Positions 25,101 through 36,290 of a DNA stretch of 64,000 bases are shown piece after piece; positions within the stretch are counted from its first letter, which is position 1, and each line of letters opens with the position of its first letter. The stretch comes from Ziziphus jujuba. Its lineage: Eukaryota; Streptophyta; Magnoliopsida; Rosales; Rhamnaceae. The stretch is taken from NCBI RefSeq assembly GCF_031755915.1, contig NC_083380.1:30414501-30478500 (forward strand), read 5' to 3'. Both the position numbers and the translations under genes were made by a program. Below the pieces are notes generated by a model. That model was not told the origin of the DNA, ran no database searches, and saw only the letters and a program-made list of their open reading frames with translations.

Positions 25101-25255
25101 AATAGCGTTGGCTTTGGTCTCCCAATTTTTTTTTATTATCTTTTCAATTTTATAATTTTCAATTGGTCCTCAATTTTTTTTTTGTTAAATTTGAATTTTA
25201 TTATTTTGAATGATACTTGTAAAAATATAAAAAGGTTACAAAGGAATTAAAAAAA
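22104..25255. mobile_element. Foldback-type element built of about 217-bp hairpin modules
   Basis: The block is a large inverted repeat centred near 23035. The left arm (22104-23010) and right arm (23060-25255) share modules in opposite orientation. Each module has a hairpin of about 55 bases (ccaaagccaacgctgctgg / tgtaatagcgttggctttgg) set in AT-rich DNA. Hairpins lie near 22250, 22470, 22690, 23015 (centre), 23375, 23595, 23805, 24015, 24220, 24430, 24635, 24835 and 25080. The outer ends read 'ttaattccttt' and its complement 'aaaggaattaa'. The right arm is longer through tandem module gain. No transposase is present. No clear target duplication could be read. Confidence 0.75.
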
Positions 25256-26110
25256 AAAAAATTCCAGAACTCTACGCCCTCAAACCTCCTTCTTTCCAAT
25301 ATTCAACTCAACCCACAATACCACCATTTCAATTTTTGTTTTCTTAAACCCCACCACTCTAACTCCTCTATGATCGTCTATTCGTCTCTCACAGCTTAAT
25401 CGAAACTCTCCAAGTAAGAACTCACCAACCTCATATTCAATCAAGATCGGGGCCTTAAGACTCAAAAGAACCCAGCCAAATGAGACTCGATTATCAAGGC
25501 CATAGACACCCTTTCAACTCTAGACAGCGATATAGTCACCATCGGGACTTCGCTCTCGACCACGTCGAGACTAGTCTGAACCACCAAGTAAGAGCAGTGT
25601 TTAATCTGAAGGAAAATGCCCACTTGTTTGGTACATAAGCCGGTGGCATTTTGCAGGTTATCGATGTCATTTTTTTTTATTTCTTTTTTTTTTTTGGTTT
25701 TTTGTTCACACTTAAAAAAAAAAAAACCAAAGGCTCTCAAAAAAAAAAAAAAAAAAGCCAATGGCTCAAAAATACTAACCTTTAACCCAAGCTCTAAACG
25801 GATTTTGGATTGTCGAGGAGAAGACCTGGGCAGTGGAAGTAATAGAAGGATATCTGGGGTTGGAACGGTGGAGATAGTGTATTTTATTTGGGAATTTTGA
25901 AATGGTGAGAGATGGTGAATTTTATTTGGAAATTTTGAAATGGTAAAGTTTGTGTGAAATAGTGGTGCAAGCTGGAAAGAAAATGATATTTTGAAGCAGG
26001 AAGGTTGAAGGAAATTTTTTTGAAGTTGCAATTTTCTCACGTGTGACAAGAAAGTATCTAAGTCGTTCATTGAATAAATTAAAATCTAATGGCTGGTCAT
26101 TTTCTCACAT
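25256..26110. other. Unassigned sequence next to the foldback element
   Basis: This stretch is less AT-rich than its left neighbour. Open reverse-strand frames of 202 and 61 codons cross it, but they contain homopolymer-derived runs and no domain I recognise. The plus strand near 25480-25680 has codon-like texture (AIDTLSTLDSDIVTIGTSL in one frame) interrupted by stops. It could be a captured or decayed exon; I cannot name it. Confidence 0.3.
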
Positions 26111-27321
26111 TTTTAGACCGCACTATTTTGATCAAGTCGAACCTGACCATAGAATCTCTCTATACATATATATATATATATATAGATATATTTATATGAT
26201 GTGGTACAAAAGCTAAGAGAGACAATATATCAAACATCTACCATCTGCACGATTTCATCAAGGATCCATCAAACAAACACATAAAAGTTTACACCCCATA
26301 TAGTTTAACAAATAGAGAACTCATAAAAAAGACTACAGCAAATCAATATGACATAAAATATAGCAAAATGCTATTTATTATTATTACTGGGAAACACATA
26401 GACACAACAATTTAAATTGACTACTATTATTGATTCACATTTTCGCATTGGATTTTTAGTCTTTTTTAAAAAAAAAATTGTTTTTTTTTGTTTTAATAAA
26501 TTGGGGAGGGGTGATTTAATCACAATCCTTTGGAACAAATTATATCCTCTAAATGTTCTTCATGTATGAAAACACATATATATTTGTAAAAAGATATGCA
26601 TTAAAATTTCTTGTAAGGATCATTACTCATCAAACTCAGTAAACATATATAATAGAGAATATTGTAACTTACCATGGATGTTTTGTATTCAACAATATCA
26701 ACGATTATTTTTTCAAGGCATTCACTTTAAAATTCCCCTGTTATTCTTAGTAGTTAAAATCATGATCTTTTATAATACATTGTCAATTCCATTGCATTGG
26801 TAGTTGAAAAAAATCATCCTATGCTTAAACAATAGCATATGACAAGACAAGTTCCTTATTTCATTACAGCTAAAGTTAGGCCTGAGAGCTATACAAACAA
26901 TGCACAACTATGTTGCTGGGGGCATTTGGAATCCTGCCATCTCCATGAAAGAGAATTGGATGATTCTTACAAATTTGGGTTTGTAACTGGCTTTATGATT
27001 TCAGTAGTAGCTATATTTAATTTCAGTACGTCTACCATGCCTCTGTTTATGTCTCTATTTAGTTCCTGGTCGCAAGCTATAGAGCTGGTTATGCAAGTAC
27101 TGCAAGAGCTTTTGGAAATATTCTGAAATAGTAAATTATAGCTATAGTATTTCTTCTACCATGTTTATTCAAGTCTAAGATTACAAGCACAGAAAAGAAA
27201 GGCAAAAAAGAGAAGGAAAAAAAAAGACCAAGTTCGAAACTAAAGCATATGTACATATATAATAAACAAGAAAAAAGAAAACTAACAAGCATAACAGAGA
27301 GAGTTCCACAACTTTCTATCT
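26111..27321. other. Intergenic DNA and RLP 3' flank, no gene
   Basis: The part at 26190-26340 recurs near 32640-32790 ('catataaaagtttacacc' context). The last about 250 bp match the downstream flank of other RLPs. A TA microsatellite lies at 26165-26185. No coding sequence is supported; a 95-codon plus-strand frame near 26839 has no recognisable family. Confidence 0.5.
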
Positions 27322-30168
27322 TCAATTTCTTCGATATGTCCTCCGCCATCTCCTTGTGCAATGCATCTTAACCAGCCATCCATGCCTCGTTATGATCACC
27401 ATATCACCAAGAGCCACTCCAGCAACTAGCCCACTTATGAGTCCTATCAACACAACTTTCCATTCAAATTCAAATAAAGACTCTGAATTATCATTTTCTT
27501 CAAAAACTGAAGGTGTCAGTGATGGGGGATCTAAATCACCACATTTCTTAAGCAGTAGATCACCACACAATCCTGGGTTTCCTTGAAAGGAACTAGTCTC
27601 AAAAGCACTAAACTGTTTCCCTTGAGGTATAGGCCCCGTAAGATTGTTATGAGAAACATTGAAGCGTTCGAGAAATCCAAGTTCCTTTAGTTGCTGAGGG
27701 ATCTGCCCTGAGAGCTTGTTTTGAGAGAGGTCCAATGATTCTAAAACTGTTAAATTTCCTAGAGATGATGGGATGCAACCAGTGAGAATGTTATTTGAAA
27801 GGTTTAACGAGTAAAGGCCTTTTAGATTTCCAAACAATTCAAAAATCTCTCCTTCAAATCTATTGCTTGACATATCAATAAAAGTAAAGATATCTAGGAT
27901 GGCACCATAGTATCTCTTTACCCCTTTGGAGGTGATTGTGATTGCATAACGATTTTCAACATGGGTCAAACCAATTTCAGCAAAAGTATAGTTCAACATT
28001 ACACTCAAATATGTCAAAGGACTGGGATTGATATCCTTCATGGCATTCCAGCTGAAAATGTAATCTGATGGCAATTCACCTGTGAAATTATTAAAAGAGA
28101 TATCAATTACTTGCAACTTGGGGAACTCCAAGTAGTTTTGGGGTTGCCCAATCACACCGTAGAACCCATTATGCTGCAGTATGAGAATCTTCAACACCGG
28201 AAGAGATCCCAACCAAGATGGAAAAACATCCCTAAGTTGATTGTTCGAGACAACAATACCTTCAAGCATCATACAATTGGACAATGTTCGTGGTAGCTGC
28301 CCCTGCAACTTATTGTAACTGAGATCAATTATTCGCAAGTTGCTTGCACTGTTGCTGCATATTTTAGGAATAGTGCCCTGAAAGAAGTTGTTTCTTAAAC
28401 TCAACACATCCAAAGAATAGCTTAAGTTTCCAAAACATTTTGGAATTGTACCAGTCAATGTGTTATCAGACAAGTCAAGAAAGTATAGATATCTTGGATT
28501 GCAGAACATAGGTGAGATTTCTCCACTTAGCATGTTATTTGATGCATTATAACTCAAGATGGATGGGGGAGGAATTGGTACTACTCCTTGCAACATGTTA
28601 AATGAAACAATGTATACTTGCAAGTTAACCCAAGGAAGAATTGCAGGTTGAGAGCCCGTTAAGAAGTTGTTGGCAATGTTCAAGAGACGAAAAGTGTCTA
28701 TACTTGTATTCCACATCCATTCAGGTATTTCACCCCTTATCTTGTTATTATCAAGTACCAACACCTCGAGTTCATTCTGATGCCTAAGAAAATCAGGGAA
28801 TGTATTCAAGTTGCATGAACCCAATTCCAACCTCTTGAATTTTGAACTTGTTGCATTTTTGTTTCCCTTCATAATGAATACGGACAAACTATTTTCACCC
28901 AGGGTTAGATTCGTGAGAAATTTCATGCCAAAAAACATGTCAAATTTCAAAATGCCACTTAAATTGTTAGCACGTAGATAAAGAGTCTCAAGGTTGATGA
29001 TGTCAGATAATGATTGTGGAACAAGACCATAGAATTGGTTATGTCCAAGTAGGAGTGTATTTAGTTTGGTGAGGTTTCCTAGCCAAGGTGGGATTGGACC
29101 AGTCATATGATTACTAAAGAGATATAATGAAGTCAGTTGGGTAAGATTTTGAAGAGAAGAGGGAATGCGACCAACAAAATTGTTATGCCCAAGCTGTATA
29201 GTGGTAAGTTGGGCAAGTTTTCCAAGTGAAGATGGAACAAACCCTGAAAAATTGCAGCCATCAACATCTAATAGATCCAATGAATCAAGCATTTGGATTG
29301 AGGAAGGTAGGATTCCAGAAAATCCACTTTTACTAAGTATCAATTCTTTAAGAGGACTTTTATGTTTGAATTCAGGCAAATAACCCTTGAGATTCCTATT
29401 GGATCCTACATCAAGATATCTTAGATTTGGCAATTGAAAAGTGGTTGTAGGAAATTCTCCATGCAACCCGCAATTCAAAAGAAATAGTGATGCCAAAGAA
29501 GTGAAGTTTGAAAGGAAATTGGGTACTATGGATGAGATGTTTACATAACTGAGATCAAGAACTTCTAGACCAGTCAAATTTTGCAGTAGGCTACTCAAAT
29601 TTGGATTTTTAAGTTCCAAAACCTTTTGCTCAACATTTTCATTGTAATTGAAAGACAGGTCTAGTTGTGATAACTTAAACAAGTGTGAAATTTCTTTTGG
29701 AATTTGACCTCGAAAAGAAGACCTTGATAGGTTGAGATAAGTTAGGCCTGAAAGTTTCCCAATAGCAAAAGGAATTTCAGAGTAATTGAAATTATTACCA
29801 GCAAGGTTCAACCTTTGAAGATGAACAAGATTGAAAAGAGTGCTGTTGGAGTTGATAGAGCCAAATAAACAACCTCTACTAAGATCAAGGCCAATCACAT
29901 GACCAGTTTCCTGATCACACTGGACTCCATCCCACGAGCAGCAATTGCTTGCATTTACTCCAAGAGATTTCCATTGCAAAACCTTGGGATCACAGAGAGA
30001 ACCAGATTTGTTAATGAGGAAGCTTTCTTTGAACTCCAACAAGGAAGATCTTTCATTATCATGGCAAAATGACTGAACAAAAGTAATATTTTTTGGAACC
30101 ACAATATGCAACACCAAGAGCTTTAAAAATACACAAAAAATTGGCACTAAACACAGTGACAACCCCAT
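27322..30168 (-). CDS. Receptor-like protein (Cf/HcrVf-type LRR-RLP), intact
   Basis: A 948-residue single-exon protein, full length for the family. Order: signal peptide (about 1-30); LRR N-cap with the Cys pairs of SFCHDNERSSLLEFKESF and NCCSWDGVQCD (about 34-85); LRRs with consensus LxxLxxLDLSxNxxxGxIP to about 710; a non-LRR island about 710-758 (YAITITSKGVKRYYG); four more LRRs to about 850; C-cap Cys 868 and 876; acidic stretch 889-903; membrane helix 904-926 (VLIGLISGLVAGVALG) with GxxxG spacing as seen in RLPs that bind SOBIR1; and a 22-residue basic tail with no kinase. The likely role is a plasma-membrane pattern or effector receptor in immunity; the ligand is unknown. The ATG at 30168 is about 62 bp below a TATA box. 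It is the only unbroken RLP here. Confidence 0.93.
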   Translation of the reverse strand: MGLSLCLVPIFCVFLKLLVLHIVVPKNITFVQSFCHDNERSSLLEFKESFLINKSGSLCDPKVLQWKSLGVNASNCCSWDGVQCDQETGHVIGLDLSRGCLFGSINSNSTLFNLVHLQRLNLAGNNFNYSEIPFAIGKLSGLTYLNLSRSSFRGQIPKEISHLFKLSQLDLSFNYNENVEQKVLELKNPNLSSLLQNLTGLEVLDLSYVNISSIVPNFLSNFTSLASLFLLNCGLHGEFPTTTFQLPNLRYLDVGSNRNLKGYLPEFKHKSPLKELILSKSGFSGILPSSIQMLDSLDLLDVDGCNFSGFVPSSLGKLAQLTTIQLGHNNFVGRIPSSLQNLTQLTSLYLFSNHMTGPIPPWLGNLTKLNTLLLGHNQFYGLVPQSLSDIINLETLYLRANNLSGILKFDMFFGMKFLTNLTLGENSLSVFIMKGNKNATSSKFKRLELGSCNLNTFPDFLRHQNELEVLVLDNNKIRGEIPEWMWNTSIDTFRLLNIANNFLTGSQPAILPWVNLQVYIVSFNMLQGVVPIPPPSILSYNASNNMLSGEISPMFCNPRYLYFLDLSDNTLTGTIPKCFGNLSYSLDVLSLRNNFFQGTIPKICSNSASNLRIIDLSYNKLQGQLPRTLSNCMMLEGIVVSNNQLRDVFPSWLGSLPVLKILILQHNGFYGVIGQPQNYLEFPKLQVIDISFNNFTGELPSDYIFSWNAMKDINPSPLTYLSVMLNYTFAEIGLTHVENRYAITITSKGVKRYYGAILDIFTFIDMSSNRFEGEIFELFGNLKGLYSLNLSNNILTGCIPSSLGNLTVLESLDLSQNKLSGQIPQQLKELGFLERFNVSHNNLTGPIPQGKQFSAFETSSFQGNPGLCGDLLLKKCGDLDPPSLTPSVFEENDNSESLFEFEWKVVLIGLISGLVAGVALGDMVIITRHGWLVKMHCTRRWRRTYRRN

Positions 30169-30229
30169 AACACTTTGATTTTTCCCCCCTTTCTCTTAGA
30201 AAAGCTTGGAGGTTCTAATAAGAGAGCAT

Positions 30230-30240
30230 CTTATATAGAG
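30230..30240 (-). promoter_or_regulatory. TATA box of the intact RLP
   Basis: Minus-strand CTCTATATAAG lies about 62 bp upstream of the ATG at 30168. The box and its surroundings are conserved upstream of two other RLP copies. Confidence 0.65.
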
Positions 30241-31704
30241 GCATGGAGAAGCTTCTTGCGTAGTCAAAAAGTTATTTATTTCCTGTAGACCGAAATAGAC
30301 TGGTAAGGGGATTTTATAACTACAAAATATTTAAGTTGAGTTTCATGTATTCCCGTTGAGTATGGGGAGCATGTTTGTAAATAAGAAAGTTTTCTTATGC
30401 AGATTTGTTAATGAGAAATTTGCTAGGAAGTTCTACCAATTAAAGTGCTTATTTTGCAGCCAACATTTTATTTATTTCTTCTAGACCAAAAAAGACAGAT
30501 AGAGACATTTTACAACTACAAAATATAAAAGTTGAGTGTCTGTGCCGTATAGTTATTTATTTTTTTTAAGATGCACTTTGATTCCAAGTAATAGCTCGCT
30601 GGTTACAGATTAAGTCAACTCATCTGAAAATGCCAAGTTTATAAACCAATGAAAGATTTCCAAGAAAGGAAAAACAAACAATCAAGAAATAGATCGGTCA
30701 TCCCAAACACTAAATAATTCATTTCTTACATCATGCTATGTTCAATATATGTGAGAGAGACTTATCTACCAAAGAGTGCTTTAACTTATGTTGAATACCA
30801 CCGATCCAAAAGCTCAAGCTAATGAAAGATGGATTTTCATTTGATTTATATTTATTTCTAAAACTCCCCTTTTCAGTTGATTTATATTTCTCTTTAATAT
30901 TCCTCTTTAAATGTAGACCCGCTTAAATTATTTATTTATTTTGGGTGGAGTTTTTGAACCGATAAAAGATGGACTTTCATTTAATTTTATATTTCTCTCT
31001 AGCATCTTCCAACCATGCACATTTGGTCTCCTATTTTCGATCGTCTTTTGCACTTTTCTATGTGGATGGCTCTACTTTCTCAAATTTCTGTAATTGTATG
31101 TTGAAAAAATAGAAAAGATAAAAATAAAAACAAAAATTTTGAGACACCAAGAAAAATATACAAAAGTCACGGATTATTGCAAAAATTGTATGTTGATAAA
31201 ATTGAAAAATAACTCAAATATTATTATTCATGATAACTGTCTTGTTACATTTACCAGGGACACCTATCTATAGGCCACATAAAAGCATAAAAAGAAATAA
31301 ATAAAAAAATAAAAAAGGAAAAGATCTTCCAATTTCCTAATCTAATTAGACTAGCCGCTAATAAATTAAAATAAATGAGATTAAAAATTATATTTTTTTA
31401 TTTCCTAATTAAAGCTAATTCAAATGTACATCTAACAAATAGTATTTTACTATAAGGATATACATCAAATCAAATATATCATATTTTTCTACTACATTAG
31501 CCAGCTAGGAAATGCCATGATTTTAACCAATCCAAGAAAGCAAATATATATATATATATATAAATCAAATATATCATATTTTTCTACTACATCAGCGAGG
31601 CTAGAAAATGCCAAGATTTCAACCAATCTAAGAAAGCAAATATATATAGTCCGTCTATAGTGTAGAAGTCTGTATGTTTTTATCATGTGCACCATAATAT
31701 TGAC

Positions 31705-31780
31705 GACGATTTTTGAAAAAATCATTATCAATACTATTACACAAAAATAAATATTGATGATAATTTTTTCAAAAATCATC
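31705..31780. repeat. Hairpin-forming inverted repeat
   Basis: Arms of about 28 bp (gacgatttttgaaaaaatca... and its near complement at 31752-31780) surround a loop of about 20 bases. It may be a small MITE remnant. No target duplication was read. Confidence 0.5.
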
Positions 31781-31889
31781 ATTTTTGAAATGTTTCGTAC
31801 CATAAAATAGCGCGGAAGTCCACATCGTAGAACTCCATCATAAAATAGCGCGAAATGTTTCGTACCATAAAAATAATATATATATATCT

Positions 31890-31927
31890 ATGCCTGATTT
31901 CTTTTACAATGTTGGATATATATATTT

Positions 31928-31958
<31 letters not shown>

Positions 31959-32405
31959 TTTTCTTTGAATCAGTTACTATGTTGAATAATATGAGAGACT
32001 TATTTACCAAAGTTCATTTCATGGTCCAACCAGACACGTCATGTTTTTCCATCTGCAACTTTCTATGTGAAAGATCGACTTTACCAAATTCATTGAATAT
32101 TATGCCGGAAAAACAAAAAAAAGAAAATTTTCAAACATGAAAATGAATATACAATATTATATGCCAGATTTCTTTTGCAATGTTGAATATATATGTATAT
32201 ATAGTTTTTTTGAATTAGTTGCTATGTTGAATAATGTGAGAGACTTATTTACCAAAGTTCACTTCATGATCCAACCTGACACGTCATGGTTTCCCATCTG
32301 CAACTTTCTACGTGAAAGACCTGATTTTACCAAATCTATTGAATTATATTGGAAAAACGAAAAACGAAAATTTTCAAACATGAAAAAGAATATAAAACAT
32401 TCATA
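31890..32405. repeat. Tandem duplication, period 271 bp
   Basis: The segment starting 'atgcctgatttcttttac' at 31890 repeats as 'atgccagatttcttttgc' at 32161, with about 90 percent agreement by eye, apart from a variable TA microsatellite. Confidence 0.75.
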
Positions 32406-33565
32406 GATTTAAAGTCTCAAACAAAAAAAAAAGAAAATATCTTGATATCTTTTTAATAAGGTATATATGTTGCATAGTTTTTAGAAAGATAGGTAATTGC
32501 AACCCAGTAGAAACAGAGGTAAACTGGTTTAATTAAAATTTTTTGTCATTTGCTAATATAAGAAATTCATGATCTAAGAAACAGAAAAGAAGACCTAATT
32601 ATAAAATTCATGTGTATTACGTACATATATATAAATGATGTTGTGCAAAACCCAAGTTAGACAATACATCAAACCTTTGTCATGTCGTGTGCACAATTTC
32701 GTCAAGGATCCAACAAACAAACATATAAAAGTTTACACCACACATAGTTTAATGAACAAAGAACTCAGGAAATAAATTGTAGGACACACACATCCATGGG
32801 ACAATTTAATTGATTACTATTATCAGTTCACTTTTTTCGATTATATTTATAGTTTTAAGGAGTAAAAAAAAAAAAAAAAAAAAAAATTGAAACCAATTGA
32901 TAAATAGCCACATCCATACTGATGATGATTACCAATGGCAATAACTAGCAAAACTCTAAAAGACTTAGCAAACTACCAGCAACAAATCACAGTAACTATA
33001 GAAAGATATTACCATAAAGAATCATTTTAATAGCTATGAAAGAAAAGACAACCATGGCTATCAAGTTCAATAGCATAGTTTTAAGAAATTAAATAGCAAT
33101 ATAAAAAAAAATAAATAAAAAAATTGGAGAAGAAGAAAAAAGAAAAAGAAAAAAAGGTTTATGAGTCAACAAGCTAGCTAACCACTTTTGCGTTACTTAT
33201 TTATATTATCACATTATTGTTTTCATAAACTTAAATGCTTTTTCTTTTTCGTTTTCCTTCTTTTTTTTTTTTTTTAAATAATATCAACATAGTTCAAATG
33301 TCTCCCCATGTAAATATGCATCTTGGGAAAGTATTGTGAAAAATTATAGCATGTGATTTTTATAACTGGTTTTAGTCGAAAAGCATATTTTTGAACGGTG
33401 AACAAGTAAAACAACCTGAATTATTGTATATTTCTTACTTTTATCTTCTTCTTCTTCTTTTTTTCTTCTTCTTCTTCCTTTTTTTATTTTTTTTTTTATT
33501 TTTTTTTTCTTTTTCTGTTTGTTTTGTTTTGACCGTCAATCTCTCATCTGCTTATGTTTTTATCA

Positions 33566-33905
33566 GAATTCTTAAAGACCAAATGTCTAACAAATTGTGA
33601 GGTGCAATTGTTTTTTAGCATAGATGTGATCAACTCAAGCATATGTCGGTTGGTCATTGAAGCAACTACCTCAATATGATATTTAAAAAAAAAAAAAAAA
33701 AAAAACTACATTAGAGGATGCTTTTTAATGAATTCTTCATATTTCATTTCAATCCATATCTTGCAGCTTTAATTTTTCAAGATTTCTCTTATTAATTATT
33801 AGATTATAATTTTCTTGTTCGCAGTGTTTGATCAGAAAGCACAGTAATAAGTTAAACACTTCAGCCGCTTTACTAATCAGGATGCTGTAAGCTAGTTCGT
33901 GAGTA
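33566..33905 (+). pseudogene. NRPB4 fragment (exons 2-3), decayed
   Basis: After the acceptor 'tatcag', exon 2 reads EFLKTKCLTNCEV, with codon AAG where the 5.4-kb locus has TAG. The exon then decays. Exon 3 (about 33824-33900) still shows the phrase 'cttcagccgctttactaatc' but has stops. Preceding intron sequence ('ttttagtcgaaaagcat') matches intron 1 of the 5.4-kb gene, so this is a DNA-level duplication, not a retrocopy. Exons 1, 4, 5 and 6 are not found. It sits just upstream of RLP fragments, as at 45.8 kb. Confidence 0.75.
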
Positions 33906-34429
33906 TATCCTTCATTCTCAACAGTCAACACAATGTTCTTCTTTCGACAACGTTGCATAGTTCCAAGACTAGTTTAGCTACCTGTTCCTCAGTTTCAATG
34001 TGATTATGATGTCCTAGTAAGTAGTAACTGCATCTTCTTTGGAAAAGATTATGCTACATGTAGCCAAAAATTTACTTATTTTTTGTATACGTCCTTTGAG
34101 TCATATTATCTATAGTTGCTTGTTTGTGTCCTATAGGTCCTTTGAGTCAACTAATGATAAAAGAGCTTGATGCTTTCAGATTTAGTCAAGTCGTCTCTGG
34201 GAGGCTTGAAAATGCCAGGACTTAAGCCAATGTATTATCTCCAAGAAAGCAAAAACAAGCAATTAAGAAATAGATGAGTCACCACAAACTTAATAATTCA
34301 TTTCTTACATCTAGCAAAAACGCACTGTCAACGTCCAACCACACACGTTTTGGTCCCACATTTTTCTTATCACTTGACTTCCTTGAATATATTGATTCAC
34401 AAAACAAAAAAAGTCAATTTCGGGGCCTA

Positions 34430-35030
34430 TTCCATATTCACTAGGCAAACTTACACAACTCACTTTCCTATACCTTGGACAGAACAACTTTTCAGGACTA
34501 TTCCATCTTCACTAGGCAAGCTTACCCAACTTACTTTTCCAAATTTTTCAGAGAACAGCTTTAGCGGTCATATTCCGTGCTCTTTTCAAAATCTTACCCA
34601 CCTCATGGCATGAGTTCTTTATTATAACCAAATACGTGGTCCAATCCCATCATTATCTAACCTTAATAATTTAAACTTCCTAGATTTTTTATATAACCAG
34701 TTGCATGGTCTTGTTTCTCAATCATTATCTAACCTCATGAATCTTGAGACTCTTTATCTATATCCTAACAAATTAAATGGCACTTTGGAATTTGACATAT
34801 TTTGTCGCTAATTTTAGCAAAGGAAATAAGAATGTAACAAGTTCAAAATTCAAGCATTTAGGATTCAAGTCATGCAACTTAAGTGAATTCCCATATTTTA
34901 TTAGGCATCAAAATGAGTTGGAGCGGTTGTCACTTGTTGAAAACCAGATCTGCTGTGAAATACCTAAATGGATGTGGTGCAAGCATAGACACTTTGGTCA
35001 GCGTCAACATTGCAGCCGTGAAAATCTAAT
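34430..35030 (+). pseudogene. RLP mid-LRR fragment, inverted relative to the cluster
   Basis: On the plus strand, frames around 34440-34615 and 34777-34985 give LRR text: IPSSLGKLTQLTF, SENSFSGHIPCSFQNLTH, then SNLMNLETLYL and SSKFKHLGFKSCNLSEFPYF. These correspond to the middle LRRs of the RLP at 40.7-43.5 kb. Several stops and frameshifts break it. At about 35017 it joins, head on, an RLP N-terminal fragment on the other strand. So a single ancestral copy was partly inverted. Confidence 0.8.
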
Positions 35031-35640
35031 AGATCCAATGAGTCAAGCATTTGGATTGAAGAAGGTAAGCTTCCAGAGTCAGGAATATAACACTTGAGAT
35101 TGCCATTGGAACTACATATAGAATTCTAAGGTTTGGCAATTGAAAAACTCCTGTAGGAAATTCACCCTGCAACTCACAATCATAAAGCATTATAGATGTC
35201 AAAGAAGTAAAATTAGCAAGAAAATCAGGTACCCTAGATGATAAATCTACTTCACTGAGATCAAGTACTTCTAAATTAGATAGATTTTGTACTAAGCTAC
35301 CTAAATTGGACTTTTAAGTTTCGAAAAGATTGAGTCAACATTTTCATTGTAATAGAAAGACAAGTCAAGATGTGATAACTTATACAAGTGTGAAATTTCT
35401 AGAGGAATTTGACCCCAAAAAAAAGAATGAGAGAGGTTGAGATAAGTAAGGCCCAAAAGTTTGCCAACAGCAACAGGAATTTCAGAGGAACTGAAATCAT
35501 TATCAGCAAGGTTTAGGCTCTGAAGGTGAACAAGATTGAAAAGGGTCCTGCTGGAGCTGATAGAGCCAAATAAACAACAACTACTAACATCAAGACCAAT
35601 CAAATTACCAGTCTCCCCATCACACTGGACACCATCCCAT
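35017..35640 (-). pseudogene. RLP N-terminal LRR fragment
   Basis: The minus strand encodes the segment after the LRR N-cap through the early LRRs: VIGL-type start as IGLDVSSCCLFGSISS, LVHLQSLNLADNDFSSS, LYKLSHLDLSFYYNENV, then frameshifts. It is very close to the N-terminal part of the RLP at 42609-43532 and shares that gene's 16-bp loss at 'ctgaaaatctaatagatcc' (here 'gtgaaaatctaatagatcc', about 35018-35036). The signal peptide is missing: RLP similarity stops near 35640 and a different flank follows. Confidence 0.8.
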
Positions 35641-36119
35641 TAGCAGCAAATACGAAAGCTTCTTTTATGGTCAAGTCATAGGCTATTAAAAGTATTAATG
35701 GACATATAACTGCACTGGGACATTGCAGCCTCCAAAGATGACTCGACTAGCTAGAAATAATTTAGCCATTTCTTAAAAGAAAAGAAAAGAAAAGCATCCT
35801 ACGGTGGTGAAAAATTTGTATGCGTCAATGGTACTGGAGCAGCGGGTACCTCTCCTACTACCTCATTTGAAATTGGCCAGCTCACTTATCTTGTCATTTA
35901 ATTTTATCTTAGACATTTTTAATAATAAAGTTCAAGTTTGGTAAAAGCCAAAAACATGAAAGATTGAATTGCTAATTAATAGAAAAAGAACTACTAAAAA
36001 TTGAAATGGGCAAAGAGGGAATAAATATATAATTGAGCCAATAAATGATTGTCCCGATTAATTTGCTTTGCAATTTCGCCATTAGTCCAATTTTTCCTTT
36101 GACAGAATCCAAATTTGAC
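35641..36119. other. Duplicated flank with the empty TRIM site
   Basis: 35660-35900 matches 49335-49990, which lies beside another RLP fragment. 'gacatataactgc' at about 35701 is the unoccupied site of the TRIM inserted at 49372. 35915-36105 matches part of the 1.1-kb direct repeats (1835-2050 and 59885-60110). No gene is seen. Confidence 0.65.
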
Positions 36120-36290
36120 AAAAATCGGAAATTTTAAGGGCTCATATGAAAATGTTTTTTACTGTAATACTCATAGCCCACAAAACATGGGCCTCGTGAT
36201 ATGGGCCCTAGGCCTTTCTTTTTGACAAGCCCAAACAATGAAATTACCATTAGGCTACAATTGGCCAAGATATAATTATGCTAAAATATT

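Larger units (their letters stand above)
30241..33560. other. RLP upstream DNA with local duplications, no gene
   Basis: 30590-30740 belongs to an RLP-upstream duplicon also found near 34140-34330, 43740-43930 and 46920-47110. 31490-31650 contains two tandem copies of a segment of about 94 bp. 31705-31780 is a hairpin with about 28-bp arms. 31890-32405 is a tandem duplication with a period of 271 bp. 32640-32790 matches 26190-26340. The rest is AT-rich with poly-A/T runs. The 89- and 103-codon frames across this DNA are not recognisable proteins. Confidence 0.55.

Noticed and set aside
22104..25255. CRISPR-like or satellite array
   Set aside because: Units are palindromic, inverted around a centre and variable in spacing, in plant DNA; a foldback element explains them better.
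25462..26070. 202-codon minus-strand frame as a possible gene
   Set aside because: It is driven by poly-T and poly-K/F runs, has no domain, conserved start context or splice support; left as unassigned DNA.
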